DNA of 14,397 nt from Mariprofundaceae bacterium (GCA_015489095.1 WFMN01000191.1:1-14397), one strand, 5' to 3'; positions 1-14,102 are shown, numbered from the stretch's first letter. The notes: generated from the letters alone by a model not told the origin. Numbers and translations are program-made.

Positions 1-33
1 CCTCGCCGCGCACAGCGTCGCCATCCTCCACCA

Positions 34-1743
34 GTGTCAACAACAGCTGTAGCAAACGCCAACTGCCTGAGCGACCTGCTCTTTGCCGCGCCCGAGCGTC
101 GGCGCGACCACCCGCTGCTGTTCGCCTGCACGGCCGACGGGCTGGCGCGGCGCTACACCTTTGCAGAGGCGAGGCAGGGCGCACTCCGCCTCGCCGCCTA
201 TCTTGCGCAGATCGGCATTACCGCCGGCGATCGGGTGGGGCTTTTGGCCGCCAACTCGCCGCTGTGGTGCATCTGCGACTTCGCCATCCTACGGCTGGGC
301 GCGATCACGGTTCCCGCCTACACCACCGACCCCGCGCCCACGATCGCCCACCAGATCCAAGATGCCGGCTGCGTCCTGATCATCGTCGAACCCGGAGCGC
401 AGCAGCGCAAGGTGTGCGCGCTCGACGACATGCCCCTGCTCACCACCGCCGAGGTGGCCGCCATCATCGCGGACGATTGCTACGACTGCGGCCCCAACCT
501 CCCTCCGCCCGATCGCGATAGCCTTGCGACCCTGATCTACACCTCTGGCACCACCGGCACCAGCAAGGGGGTGATGCTCACCCACGGCAACATCCTAGCC
601 GACATCGCCGCCGGCTGCGCCGCGGTGGAGGTGACGGCAAACGATCGCATGCTCTCCTTTCTGCCGCTTTCCCACGCCTTTGAGCGCACCATCGGCCAGT
701 TTCTGGCCATCGCCTGCGGCTGCCAGATCGCCTACGCCGAGTCGATCACCACCTTGAAGCGCGACATGGTGGCCGCCCGCCCCACCATCATGATCACCGT
801 CCCACGCCTGCTGGAGAAGATCCACGGCGGGGTGCGCCAGCAACTCGCCACCAAACCCGCCGCCATCCGCACACTCTTTTCCGCCGGCCAGAAGCTGGGA
901 TGGTTACAGAGCCAACAGCGGCTGCCCGCACCGCTCAGGCCGTGGTGGTGGCTGCTCGATTCTCTCACCCAGCGGCCGATCCGCGCCCGCATGGGCGGCA
1001 GGTTGCGTCTCATGGTTTGCGGCGGCGCGCCACTGAACGCGGAAACCGGCCGTTTCATCACCGCCGCGGGGATACCGCTGCTTCCCGGCTACGGGCTGAG
1101 CGAATGTTCGCCGGTGGTCAGCGTCAACCGCCTAGGCGCGGTCGATCTCACCAGCGTCGGCCCGTTGCTAGCGGGGGTGGAGGCGCGCATCAGCGCCGAG
1201 GGAGAACTGCTGATCCGCGGCCCGATGGTGATGCGGGGCTACTGGCAGCAGCCGCGGGCAACCGCCGAGGTGCTGGATCGGGAGGGGTGGCTGCACAGCG
1301 GCGACCTCGCCTACATCGACGACAAGGGGCACCTGCACATCACCGGCCGCAGCAAGGCGCTGATTGTGTTGTCCAACGGGGAGAACATCGCCCCGGAGCC
1401 GATCGAAACCGAGCTACTGCAAGACCCCTGTGTGGAACAACTGATCGTGGTGGGCGAGGGGAGGCCGTGGCTGTCGGTCATCGTCGTGCCTGACCGCGCG
1501 CAACTCACCCGGTGTCATGCCGACTTCCCTCACCTAGAGGCGTGGTTGCTCAACCGCCTCAACCAGCGCGTCAGCGCAACGCTTCCCCACTACGCACAAC
1601 TGCATGGCTGCGTGATCTGCAACGAACCATGGAGCCAAGAGAACAGCCTGCTCACCGCCACCCAAAAGCCCAAACGCCACGCCATCGTTAAGCGGTACAG
1701 CAACGCGCTCTCCGCGCTATATCAGCAGGACACCACCACTTAA
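34..1743 (+). CDS. Long-chain acyl-CoA synthetase (AMP-forming), FadD-like; start uncertain
   Basis: This is an adenylate-forming ligase that would activate a fatty acid with ATP to an acyl-AMP and transfer it to CoA, at the cytoplasm or inner membrane face. The AMP-binding P-loop YTSGTTGTSKG is at residues 169-179, followed by LPLSHAFERT, typical of long-chain enzymes. GYGLSE is at 352-357, the ATP-ribose-binding aspartate lies in WLHSGDL (D424), and the C-terminal lysine motif TATQKPKR is near 541-548. All core motifs are present in 569 residues. The proposed start is a GTG with no clear Shine-Dalgarno sequence, and the frame stays open to base 1, so the true start may lie outside the window. 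It converges on rpoC and has no functional link to it. The chain-length preference cannot be read from sequence; the family call is firm. Confidence 0.88.
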   Translation: MSTTAVANANCLSDLLFAAPERRRDHPLLFACTADGLARRYTFAEARQGALRLAAYLAQIGITAGDRVGLLAANSPLWCICDFAILRLGAITVPAYTTDPAPTIAHQIQDAGCVLIIVEPGAQQRKVCALDDMPLLTTAEVAAIIADDCYDCGPNLPPPDRDSLATLIYTSGTTGTSKGVMLTHGNILADIAAGCAAVEVTANDRMLSFLPLSHAFERTIGQFLAIACGCQIAYAESITTLKRDMVAARPTIMITVPRLLEKIHGGVRQQLATKPAAIRTLFSAGQKLGWLQSQQRLPAPLRPWWWLLDSLTQRPIRARMGGRLRLMVCGGAPLNAETGRFITAAGIPLLPGYGLSECSPVVSVNRLGAVDLTSVGPLLAGVEARISAEGELLIRGPMVMRGYWQQPRATAEVLDREGWLHSGDLAYIDDKGHLHITGRSKALIVLSNGENIAPEPIETELLQDPCVEQLIVVGEGRPWLSVIVVPDRAQLTRCHADFPHLEAWLLNRLNQRVSATLPHYAQLHGCVICNEPWSQENSLLTATQKPKRHAIVKRYSNALSALYQQDTTT

Positions 1744-1816
1744 TTCACCACAGAGAACACAAAGGACACGGAGAAAATCTTTTCTTTCTCCGCGCCCTCC
1801 GCGCCTCCGCGGTAAA
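1744..1816. terminator. Long inverted repeat between convergent genes, likely rpoC 3' hairpin
   Basis: Two arms (1744-1776 and 1785-1816) flank an 8-nt loop. The core CGGAGAAA/TTTCTCCG is perfect. Read as minus-strand RNA, the arms form 32 base pairs with one bulged base: 22 Watson-Crick and 10 G-U. In plus-strand RNA the ten wobbles become A-C mismatches. Each arm is built from 9-base units, CACAGAGAA, CACAAAGGA, CACGGAGAA in one and two CTCCGCGCC in the other. No T-run follows on either strand, so a role as transcript end or 3' stabiliser for rpoC is inferred. The arms resemble a dispersed intergenic repeat seen in many bacteria. Confidence 0.6.
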
Positions 1817-1824
1817 ACAATCTT

Positions 1825-6024
<4,200 letters not shown>

Positions 6025-6036
6025 CTTCTTACTCCT

Positions 6037-10140
<4,104 letters not shown>

Positions 10141-10217
10141 GTCGCCCCCGGAAGGAATGTTGGAATGCAACCCGCGCCAAATCGAAAAACACCCATTCGA
10201 TATCGCGTGGTCTGAAT

Positions 10218-10302
10218 CTGGTTTAATGACGACTTCGCAAAAAGTCGTCATCGCGGCCATGGATGGCCGCGCAAGCAAAAAGTCCATGGACGGACTTTTT
10301 GC
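10218..10302 (-). repeat. Three adjacent palindromes in the rpoB leader (dispersed repeat, copy A)
   Basis: Three perfect hairpins lie almost end to end. On the plus strand they are: ATGACGACTT at 10226-10235 with its complement at 10242-10251; CGCGGCCAT at 10252-10260 with 10263-10271; and GCAAAAAGTCC at 10275-10285 with 10292-10302. The first 46 bases (10218-10263) recur with four differences at 11699-11744 in the same orientation, which shows a dispersed repeat rather than an rpoB-specific signal. The string GCAAAAAGTC of the third hairpin could also pair with the first, so alternative folds exist. Confidence 0.75.
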
Positions 10303-10354
10303 GATGTGCTCTTTAAAGCTTCTCCGCCTGTACGGATACAGCGGATAAAGCGAC

Positions 10355-10386
10355 AAAAACCACCCTCAACCCGAGGCTGAGCGTGG
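10355..10386 (-). terminator. Candidate attenuator before rpoB
   Basis: In minus-strand RNA the sequence CCAC-(6-nt bulge)-CCUC, a 5-nt loop, then GAGG-GUGG forms an 8-bp bulged stem directly followed by five U residues. This is a weak intrinsic terminator. E. coli has a partial terminator in the same rplL-rpoB gap that lowers polymerase subunit output relative to ribosomal proteins; the same role here is inferred from position. The region 10387-10438 shows no further clear structure. A small bulged hairpin lies downstream at 10324-10344. Confidence 0.4.
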
Positions 10387-10438
10387 CAACAACATCACAC
10401 CCCTTTCCGTTCGCGGTGGATGTTGATCAACGATAAGC

Positions 10439-10467
10439 GGGGCGCGCCAGACCGGCCGGCGCACCCC
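10439..10467 (-). promoter_or_regulatory. Strong hairpin just after rplL
   Basis: In minus-strand RNA GGGGUGCGCC pairs over ten positions with GGCGCGCCCC (one U-G pair) around a 9-nt loop, 20 nt after the rplL stop. No T-run follows, so it is not a classical terminator. It could be an RNase processing site or a 3' stabiliser for rplL mRNA; in E. coli an RNase III site lies in the equivalent gap. On the plus strand the wobble becomes a C-A mismatch, in keeping with a function in the rplL-sense RNA. Confidence 0.45.
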
Positions 10468-10487
10468 GTCAACAATGCAGCAGGTGG

Positions 10488-10868
10488 CTACTTCAGCTCT
10501 ACCGACGCCCCTGCCTCTTCCAGCTTGGCCTTCATTGCCTCGGCGTCCTCCTTCGACACCCCTTCCTTCACCGCCTTCGGCGCCTCGTCCACAACCGCCT
10601 TGGCCTCTTTCAGCCCCAGACCGGTCAACTCGCGCACCGCCTTGATCACCTGGATCTTCTTGGCGCCGGCGGATGTCAGGATGACATCAAACTCGGTCTG
10701 CTCTTCGGCGGCGGCAGCCTCGCCACCAGCCACGGGACCCGCAGCCACGGCGACAGGCGCGGCGGCAGAGACGCCGAACTTCTCCTCCAGCGCGCTCACC
10801 AGCTCGGATAGCTCGAGCACGGTCATGCTCTCAATTGCTTCAATCAATTCATCTTTGGAAATTGCCAT
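10488..10868 (-). CDS. rplL: 50S ribosomal protein L7/L12
   Basis: This is the flexible stalk protein of the large subunit, present as dimers bound to L10, which recruits and stimulates the translational GTPases. The 126 residues show the N-terminal dimerisation helices (1-33), an Ala/Gly-rich hinge (34-56) and the C-terminal factor-binding domain from about 58, with KKIQVIKAVRELTGLGLKEA at 70-89. The ATG at 10868 follows an AGAGGAG about 12 nt upstream. It lies 77 nt behind rplJ; in relatives the two are co-translated and L12 is made in excess. No irregularities. Confidence 0.97.
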   Translation of the reverse strand: MAISKDELIEAIESMTVLELSELVSALEEKFGVSAAAPVAVAAGPVAGGEAAAAEEQTEFDVILTSAGAKKIQVIKAVRELTGLGLKEAKAVVDEAPKAVKEGVSKEDAEAMKAKLEEAGASVELK

Positions 10869-10945
10869 AATGCTTATTAGCTCCTCTTGGTTTTATGTGA
10901 ATAAGTAATGATTCATGTGGTTACGGATCGGACAACCGAACGCGT

Positions 10946-11464
10946 TCAGGCTGCCTGCTTCTGATCCCGGATCGCGGCCAATGTGCGTACAAACGAAGCC
11001 GGAACTTCGGCCAGTGTACGGACAAACCCCGAAATCGGCGATTGCATACTGCCCAGCAACTTAGCCAGCAGCACCTCACGCGACGGCAACAGTGCCAACG
11101 CCGTGATCTGCGTCTTGTCCAGCAGCTTGCCGTCGAGCACACCGCCTTGGATCTTCAACGCGTCGTTGCTCTTGGCAAAATCGGACAGCGCCTTCGCCAT
11201 CGCCACCGGATCATTGCCGTACGCTACGGCAATCGGGCCGGTGAACAGCGGCTTGGCGGCGGCAAAGCTGGTATCCTCCGCAGCGCGACGCGCCAAGGTG
11301 TTCTTCACCACCTGGAATGCGATTCCAGATTGATGCAGCGCACCACGCAGCTCGCCGGACTGACCGACCGACAAGCCGCGATAATGGACGACCACAGCAG
11401 ACGATGCCTGCAACCACGCAGCATGCAGTTTTTCTACAAGCTGTTGTTTCTGTTCGCGGTTCAT
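10946..11464 (-). CDS. rplJ: 50S ribosomal protein L10
   Basis: This is the stalk base protein that anchors L12 dimers on 23S rRNA. From the ATG at 11464 it is 172 residues (E. coli 165) and begins MNREQKQQLVEKL, as expected for the family; the conserved KNTLARRA segment is at about 54-61. AAGGGGG sits 4-10 nt upstream, which settles this start over an in-frame ATG 17 codons earlier. The C-terminal helix that binds L12 ends in QKQAA. In E. coli the L10-L12 complex represses its own mRNA by binding the leader. A 370-nt leader region precedes this gene. Confidence 0.96.
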   Translation of the reverse strand: MNREQKQQLVEKLHAAWLQASSAVVVHYRGLSVGQSGELRGALHQSGIAFQVVKNTLARRAAEDTSFAAAKPLFTGPIAVAYGNDPVAMAKALSDFAKSNDALKIQGGVLDGKLLDKTQITALALLPSREVLLAKLLGSMQSPISGFVRTLAEVPASFVRTLAAIRDQKQAA

Positions 11465-11593
11465 ACATCCCCCTTGTAATAATATCTGACCCGTACAAGT
11501 GAGCTTCACTTCCATCTATGCCGGATAGCCAACGCGCTTGACACGCCGACCGATTAAGCGACCGAAATCGCTCCCGCAGTCTGGGACGGATCG

Positions 11594-11687
11594 CATTGAT
11601 CGCAATCGGCGATCAATGGATTGGCGGTGCGTGGAAGGCACTCCTTGCCTTCGTCGGCACCAGTGATGCGTCCATCATGGATGCATC
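11594..11687. repeat. Three consecutive hairpins in the rplJ leader
   Basis: First, CATTGATCG at 11594-11602 pairs perfectly with 11610-11618 across 7 nt. Second, GGTGC at 11626-11630 and GAAGGCA at 11634-11640 pair with TGCCTTC at 11646-11652 and GCACC at 11657-11661, with a small internal loop. Third, GATGCGTCC at 11665-11673 pairs with GGATGCATC at 11679-11687 with one wobble on the plus strand (an A-C mismatch on the minus). The third resembles the palindromes in the neighbouring dispersed repeat by its TCCAT/ATGGA centre. Function is unknown; they may be parts of composite repeats. Confidence 0.55.
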
Positions 11688-11698
11688 AAACTTGACGA

Positions 11699-11744
11699 CT
11701 GGTTAGATGACCACTTCGCAAGAAGTCGTCATCGCGGCCATGGA
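11699..11744 (-). repeat. Dispersed repeat, copy B (46 nt)
   Basis: These 46 bases match 10218-10263 at 42 positions, in the same orientation, about 1.48 kb away. The hairpin arm ATGACCACTT has one mismatch to its partner AAGTCGTCAT, where copy A is perfect. The two copies bracket rplJ and rplL. Beyond the 46 bases the copies diverge: copy A continues into a GCGGCC palindrome and a third hairpin, copy B into the REP pair. Confidence 0.75.
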
Positions 11745-11748
11745 CGGG

Positions 11749-11802
11749 TTCGGGGAAAGGATTCCCCTCCTACAGGCTGTAGGAGCGGTTTCCAACCGCG
11801 AA
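11749..11802. repeat. BIME: two inverted REP units sharing CTGTAGGAG ends
   Basis: On the plus strand CTGTAGGAG (11777-11785) leads into CGGTT-TCC-AACCG and then CGAA. On the minus strand the same CTGTAGGAG (11775-11767) leads into GGGAA-TCCT-TTCCC and then CGAA. The two heads form the 19-bp palindrome 11767-11785. A GTAG tetranucleotide followed by a short GC-rich palindrome is the known pattern of REP sequences mobilised by RAYT-type Y1 transposases in gammaproteobacteria and relatives. No transposase gene is in the window. Confidence 0.7.
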
Positions 11803-11834
11803 TTGCCACAGACGGAATTGTTGCGATGCGCGCA

Positions 11835-12524
11835 TTAGATAGAGCTCAGATCGACGCGAACCCCGGGCCCCATGGTGGAGGAGAGCACGATGCCCTTCAT
11901 GTAACGCCCTTTGGACGAAGCCGGCTTCATGCGGTTCAGCTCCGCCAACAGATGCTCCACATTGGCAACCAGCTTCTCTTGATCGAACGAGCAGCGCCCG
12001 ACCGGGGCATGAATCACCCCCGCCTTGTCAACCCGCACCTCGATCTGACCGGACTTGATGTCGCCGACCACCTTGGCCACATCCATGGTCACCGTGCCCA
12101 GCTTGGGATTCGGCATCAGCCCGCGCGGCCCCAGGATACGGCCGATCCGGCCGATCAGCGCCATCATATCTGGGGTAGCGACCACGCGGTCGAAATCGAG
12201 AAAGTTCTCTTTTTGCACCCGCTCCACCAGCTCTTCGGCACCGACCACATCGGCACCGGCGGCCTTGGCCTCATCCGCCTTCTCGCCACGGGCGAAGACC
12301 GCAACACGCACGCTCTTGCCGGTGCCGTTTGGAAGCGCAATCGAGCCGCGCACCATCTGATCGGCGTGACGCGGATCGACACCGAGCTGAACAGCGATAT
12401 CGATGGATTCATCAAACTTGGCCTTGGGCATGGTCGCGATCGCCGCGATCGCCTCCGCGATGGAAACATGCCCCTGAGGCAGATGCTCGCGGGCGGCACG
12501 GATTCGTTTACTCAATTTCGCCAT
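11835..12524 (-). CDS. rplA: 50S ribosomal protein L1
   Basis: L1 forms the mobile L1 stalk on 23S rRNA at the E site and, in many bacteria, represses the rplKA mRNA. The 229-residue protein starts MAKLSKRIRAARE (E. coli MAKLTKRMR), and the signature GRIGRILGPRGLMPNPKLGT is at 125-144. An in-frame ATG eight codons upstream lies inside rplK and is less likely. Translation is coupled to rplK: only four bases separate its stop from this ATG, and the Shine-Dalgarno GGAGG lies in the last rplK codons. The stop sits in the 10-bp palindrome ATGCGCGCAT (11826-11835). Length is normal and no key motif is missing. Confidence 0.97.
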   Translation of the reverse strand: MAKLSKRIRAAREHLPQGHVSIAEAIAAIATMPKAKFDESIDIAVQLGVDPRHADQMVRGSIALPNGTGKSVRVAVFARGEKADEAKAAGADVVGAEELVERVQKENFLDFDRVVATPDMMALIGRIGRILGPRGLMPNPKLGTVTMDVAKVVGDIKSGQIEVRVDKAGVIHAPVGRCSFDQEKLVANVEHLLAELNRMKPASSKGRYMKGIVLSSTMGPGVRVDLSSI

Positions 12525-12528
12525 CGCT

Positions 12529-12966
12529 CTAGACCTCCATTCCTTCAACCGTCAGCCCCATCGACTTGGCGGTTCCGGCGACAATCCGCATCCCCGCCTC
12601 CTCATCGTAGCAGTTCAGGTCGGCCTTCTTGGTCGCAACAATGTCACGGATCTGATCGGCGGTCACCGTGCCCACCTTGACCTTGTTGGGTTCGGCACTC
12701 CCCTTGGTGATGCCGGCGGCCTTCTTCAGCAGCACGGATGCCGGAGGCGATTTGATAACAAAATCAAAGGATTTATCTTTGTATACGGAGATCACCACCG
12801 GCAGGGTAATGCCGGACTCCATCTCTTGGGTTCTGGCGTTGAACGCCTTGCAGAACTCCATGATATTGACACCAGCCTGACCCAACGCGGGTCCCACCGG
12901 CGGTGCGGGATTGGCTTTCCCTGCAGGCACCTGCAGCTTCACCAACTTCTCAACAACTTTTGCCAT
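12529..12966 (-). CDS. rplK: 50S ribosomal protein L11
   Basis: L11 binds the GTPase-associated region of 23S rRNA, and in relatives it is needed for RelA activation and thiostrepton sensitivity. The 145 residues carry the proline-rich N-terminal motif PPVGPALGQAG at 22-32, the SGITLPVVISVY strand, the central SPPASVLLKKAAG stretch and the C-terminal rRNA-binding domain ending AGTAKSMGLTVEG. The start is fixed by MAKVVEKLVKLQVPAG, with only a modest AGAGAGA upstream. It follows nusG after 129 nt of hairpin-rich leader and leads directly into rplA. Confidence 0.97.
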   Translation of the reverse strand: MAKVVEKLVKLQVPAGKANPAPPVGPALGQAGVNIMEFCKAFNARTQEMESGITLPVVISVYKDKSFDFVIKSPPASVLLKKAAGITKGSAEPNKVKVGTVTADQIRDIVATKKADLNCYDEEAGMRIVAGTAKSMGLTVEGMEV

Positions 12967-13095
12967 AATCTTCTGTTCTCTCTTGTTAAACCGATGACAC
13001 GCTCATCATGAACCTTCATCTTTATGCGCCTGACTCGCAGGCTCCCACCCTCTGGTGGTGCGCCCCGCCTCCATGCGGGACGGAAAACCCGTACG
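12967..13095 (-). promoter_or_regulatory. nusG-rplK gap: hairpin cluster, candidate L1 operator
   Basis: Four 5-bp hairpins occur in 87 nt: 12993-13007 (GATGA/TCATC), 13028-13042 (GCCTG/CAGGC), 13045-13058 (CCACC/GGTGG) and 13064-13079 (CCCGC/GCGGG). In minus-strand RNA the order gives GUGGGAGCC, a short stem, then GCAUAAAGAUGAAGG. The GUGGGAG string is shared with the L1-binding region of 23S rRNA (GUGGGAGGC in E. coli), and L1 is known to repress rplKA by binding this leader in E. coli. I could not close the outer helix of the L1 site, so this is only a candidate. Confidence 0.3.
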
Positions 13096-13641
13096 CTAGC
13101 TCTTGGCGACCTGACCGAAATCGAGCTCCACCGGCGTCGGCCGCCCGAAGATGCTCACACTGACGATCAACTTCCCGCTATCCTCCTGCACCTCTTCCAC
13201 CACGCCGTTGAACGAGGCAAAGGGACCATCGGTGACACGCACATCCTCGCCAACCTCAAACAGCACCTTCATACGCGGCCGCTCGATGCCCTCTTCGATC
13301 TGCTTCTTAATGGCATCGATCTCGCGCTGCGCCATCGGACGCGGCTTGCCACCGGAACCGAGAAAGCCGACCGTGTTACGCACGCTATTGATCACATGCC
13401 ATGTCTCATCGGTCATCGCCATCTCTACCAGCACATAACCGGGAAAAAACTTGCGCTGGGTAGTCGTTTTCTGACCGTTTTTCAGCTCCACCACATCCTC
13501 GCGGGGAACCAATATCTCGCCGAACATGTCGGAAAGCCCCGACTTCTCCGCGCTCTCCCTGATCGCCTCGGCCACCTTGTCCTCGGAGCCGGAGAATGCC
13601 TGCACGGCGTACCAGCGCTTGGTTACAGCATCATCCGCCAT
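13096..13641 (-). CDS. nusG: Transcription termination/antitermination factor NusG
   Basis: NusG binds the RNA polymerase clamp, raises processivity, and links polymerase to Rho or to ribosomal protein S10. The 181 residues contain the NGN domain (RWYAVQAFSGSEDKV from residue 9, RKFFPGYVLVEM at 63-74) and a C-terminal KOW domain starting near 128 (GEDVRVTDGPFASFNG). The start at 13641 overlaps the secE stop by one base (TGATG) and has AGGTGA within the last secE codons. A longer frame to 13764 is only secE read out of frame. Length and domains match the E. coli protein (181 residues). Confidence 0.97.
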   Translation of the reverse strand: MADDAVTKRWYAVQAFSGSEDKVAEAIRESAEKSGLSDMFGEILVPREDVVELKNGQKTTTQRKFFPGYVLVEMAMTDETWHVINSVRNTVGFLGSGGKPRPMAQREIDAIKKQIEEGIERPRMKVLFEVGEDVRVTDGPFASFNGVVEEVQEDSGKLIVSVSIFGRPTPVELDFGQVAKS

Positions 13642-13829
13642 CAGATCACCTGCTTCACTGCCCATCCGAGGGCAGAGTCCACCAACCACAAAAACAGCGA
13701 TACCAACAGCACCATCACCACCACCATCACCGTGCTCTGCAAGGTCTCCCGACGCTCCGGCCAAACCACCTTGCGAGCCTCCACCTGAACCTCGCGGTAG
13801 TATCTCTGTATATCTGCAATACCAACCAT
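13641..13829 (-). CDS. secE: Preprotein translocase subunit SecE
   Basis: SecE is the small essential clamp around SecY in the inner-membrane translocon. This is the short, 62-residue form with one membrane span. The amphipathic helix carries the conserved EARKVVWPERRET (residues 18-30, with W23-P24), and the hydrophobic segment runs from about 33 to 55. The start at 13829 has AGAGGGA upstream. It lies 29 nt downstream of the tRNA-Trp gene and overlaps nusG, so the three are probably on one primary transcript. E. coli SecE has three spans; the single-span type is the commoner form elsewhere. Confidence 0.95.
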   Translation of the reverse strand: MVGIADIQRYYREVQVEARKVVWPERRETLQSTVMVVVMVLLVSLFLWLVDSALGWAVKQVI

Positions 13830-13858
13830 CTTTATCCCTCTGTTTGAAACGCGTTAAG

Positions 13859-13934
13859 TGGCAGGCCAGGAGGGACTCGAACCCCCAACAGCCGGTTTTG
13901 GAGACCGGTGCTCTACCAGTTGAACTACTGGCCT
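13859..13934 (-). tRNA. trpT: tRNA-Trp (CCA anticodon)
   Basis: A full cloverleaf is visible on the minus strand. The acceptor stem AGGCCAG (5' end at 13934) pairs with CTGGCCT ending at 13863. The anticodon stem CCGGT/ACCGG encloses the loop CTCCAAA, giving anticodon CCA. The T arm contains GGTTCGAGTCC. The discriminator base is G, as in E. coli tRNA-Trp, and the 3' CCA is encoded (13861-13859). It lies 15 nt after the rpmG stop and 29 nt before secE. A tRNA-Trp gene in front of secE is the arrangement known from E. coli. Confidence 0.97.
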
Positions 13935-13949
13935 ATAGGCGAAAGGCGA

Positions 13950-14102
13950 TTATACCTTGGTCTCTTTGTGCTCCGTGTGCTTGCGGCAGGAGGGGCAGTA
14001 TTTCCGCAGAACAAGCTTGTCGCTCATGGTGCGTTTATTCTTATCGGTGGTGTAGTTGCGCCGTTTGCACGACGCACATGCCAATGCCAATGTATCCCGC
14101 AT
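13950..14102 (-). CDS. rpmG: 50S ribosomal protein L33, zinc-binding form
   Basis: This 50-residue protein of the large subunit begins MRDTLALACASCKRRNYTT, the usual L33 N-terminus. Two CxxC pairs (C9/C12 and C36/C39) make it the zinc-binding, C-plus form. GGGAG lies 8-12 nt upstream of the ATG. It sits between the tuf terminator and the tRNA-Trp gene. rpmG next to secE is common in several phyla, whereas in E. coli rpmG is next to rpmB. No paralogue can be judged from this window. It is short but clear. Confidence 0.95.
   Translation of the reverse strand: MRDTLALACASCKRRNYTTDKNKRTMSDKLVLRKYCPSCRKHTEHKETKV

Larger units (their letters stand above)
11465..11834 (-). promoter_or_regulatory. 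rplA-rplJ gap: putative rplJ leader, crowded with hairpins
   Basis: No gene is visible in these 370 bases. The rplA-proximal half holds the REP pair and repeat copy B; the middle holds three other hairpins. The 130 nt nearest rplJ include a small stem (AGCGA at 11557-11561 with TCGCT at 11568-11572) followed in RNA by UUAAUCGG. This is where the L10 leader, the target of L10-L12 feedback, would lie. I could not match it to the L10-leader fold with certainty, and no convincing sigma-70 promoter was seen on the minus strand. Confidence 0.35.

Noticed and set aside
10420..10908. 162-codon plus-strand frame across rplL
   Set aside because: Ser/Ala-rich antisense shadow of rplL with no ribosome site.
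11465..11515. 17-residue N-terminal extension of L10 from an ATG at 11515
   Set aside because: The downstream ATG at 11464 has a strong AAGGGGG and gives the usual family N-terminus.
11538..11543. TTGACA on the plus strand as a -35 box
   Set aside because: No acceptable -10 hexamer at 16-18 bp, and it points away from rplJ toward the antisense of rplA.
10218..11802. CRISPR-like array in the palindrome-rich gaps
   Set aside because: The repeats are not regularly spaced, occur only twice, and no cas genes are present; REP-type and other dispersed palindromes explain them better.
13642..13764. Longer NusG starting at 13764
   Set aside because: The extra residues come from secE read in another frame; the start at 13641 has a ribosome site and the normal NusG N-terminus.
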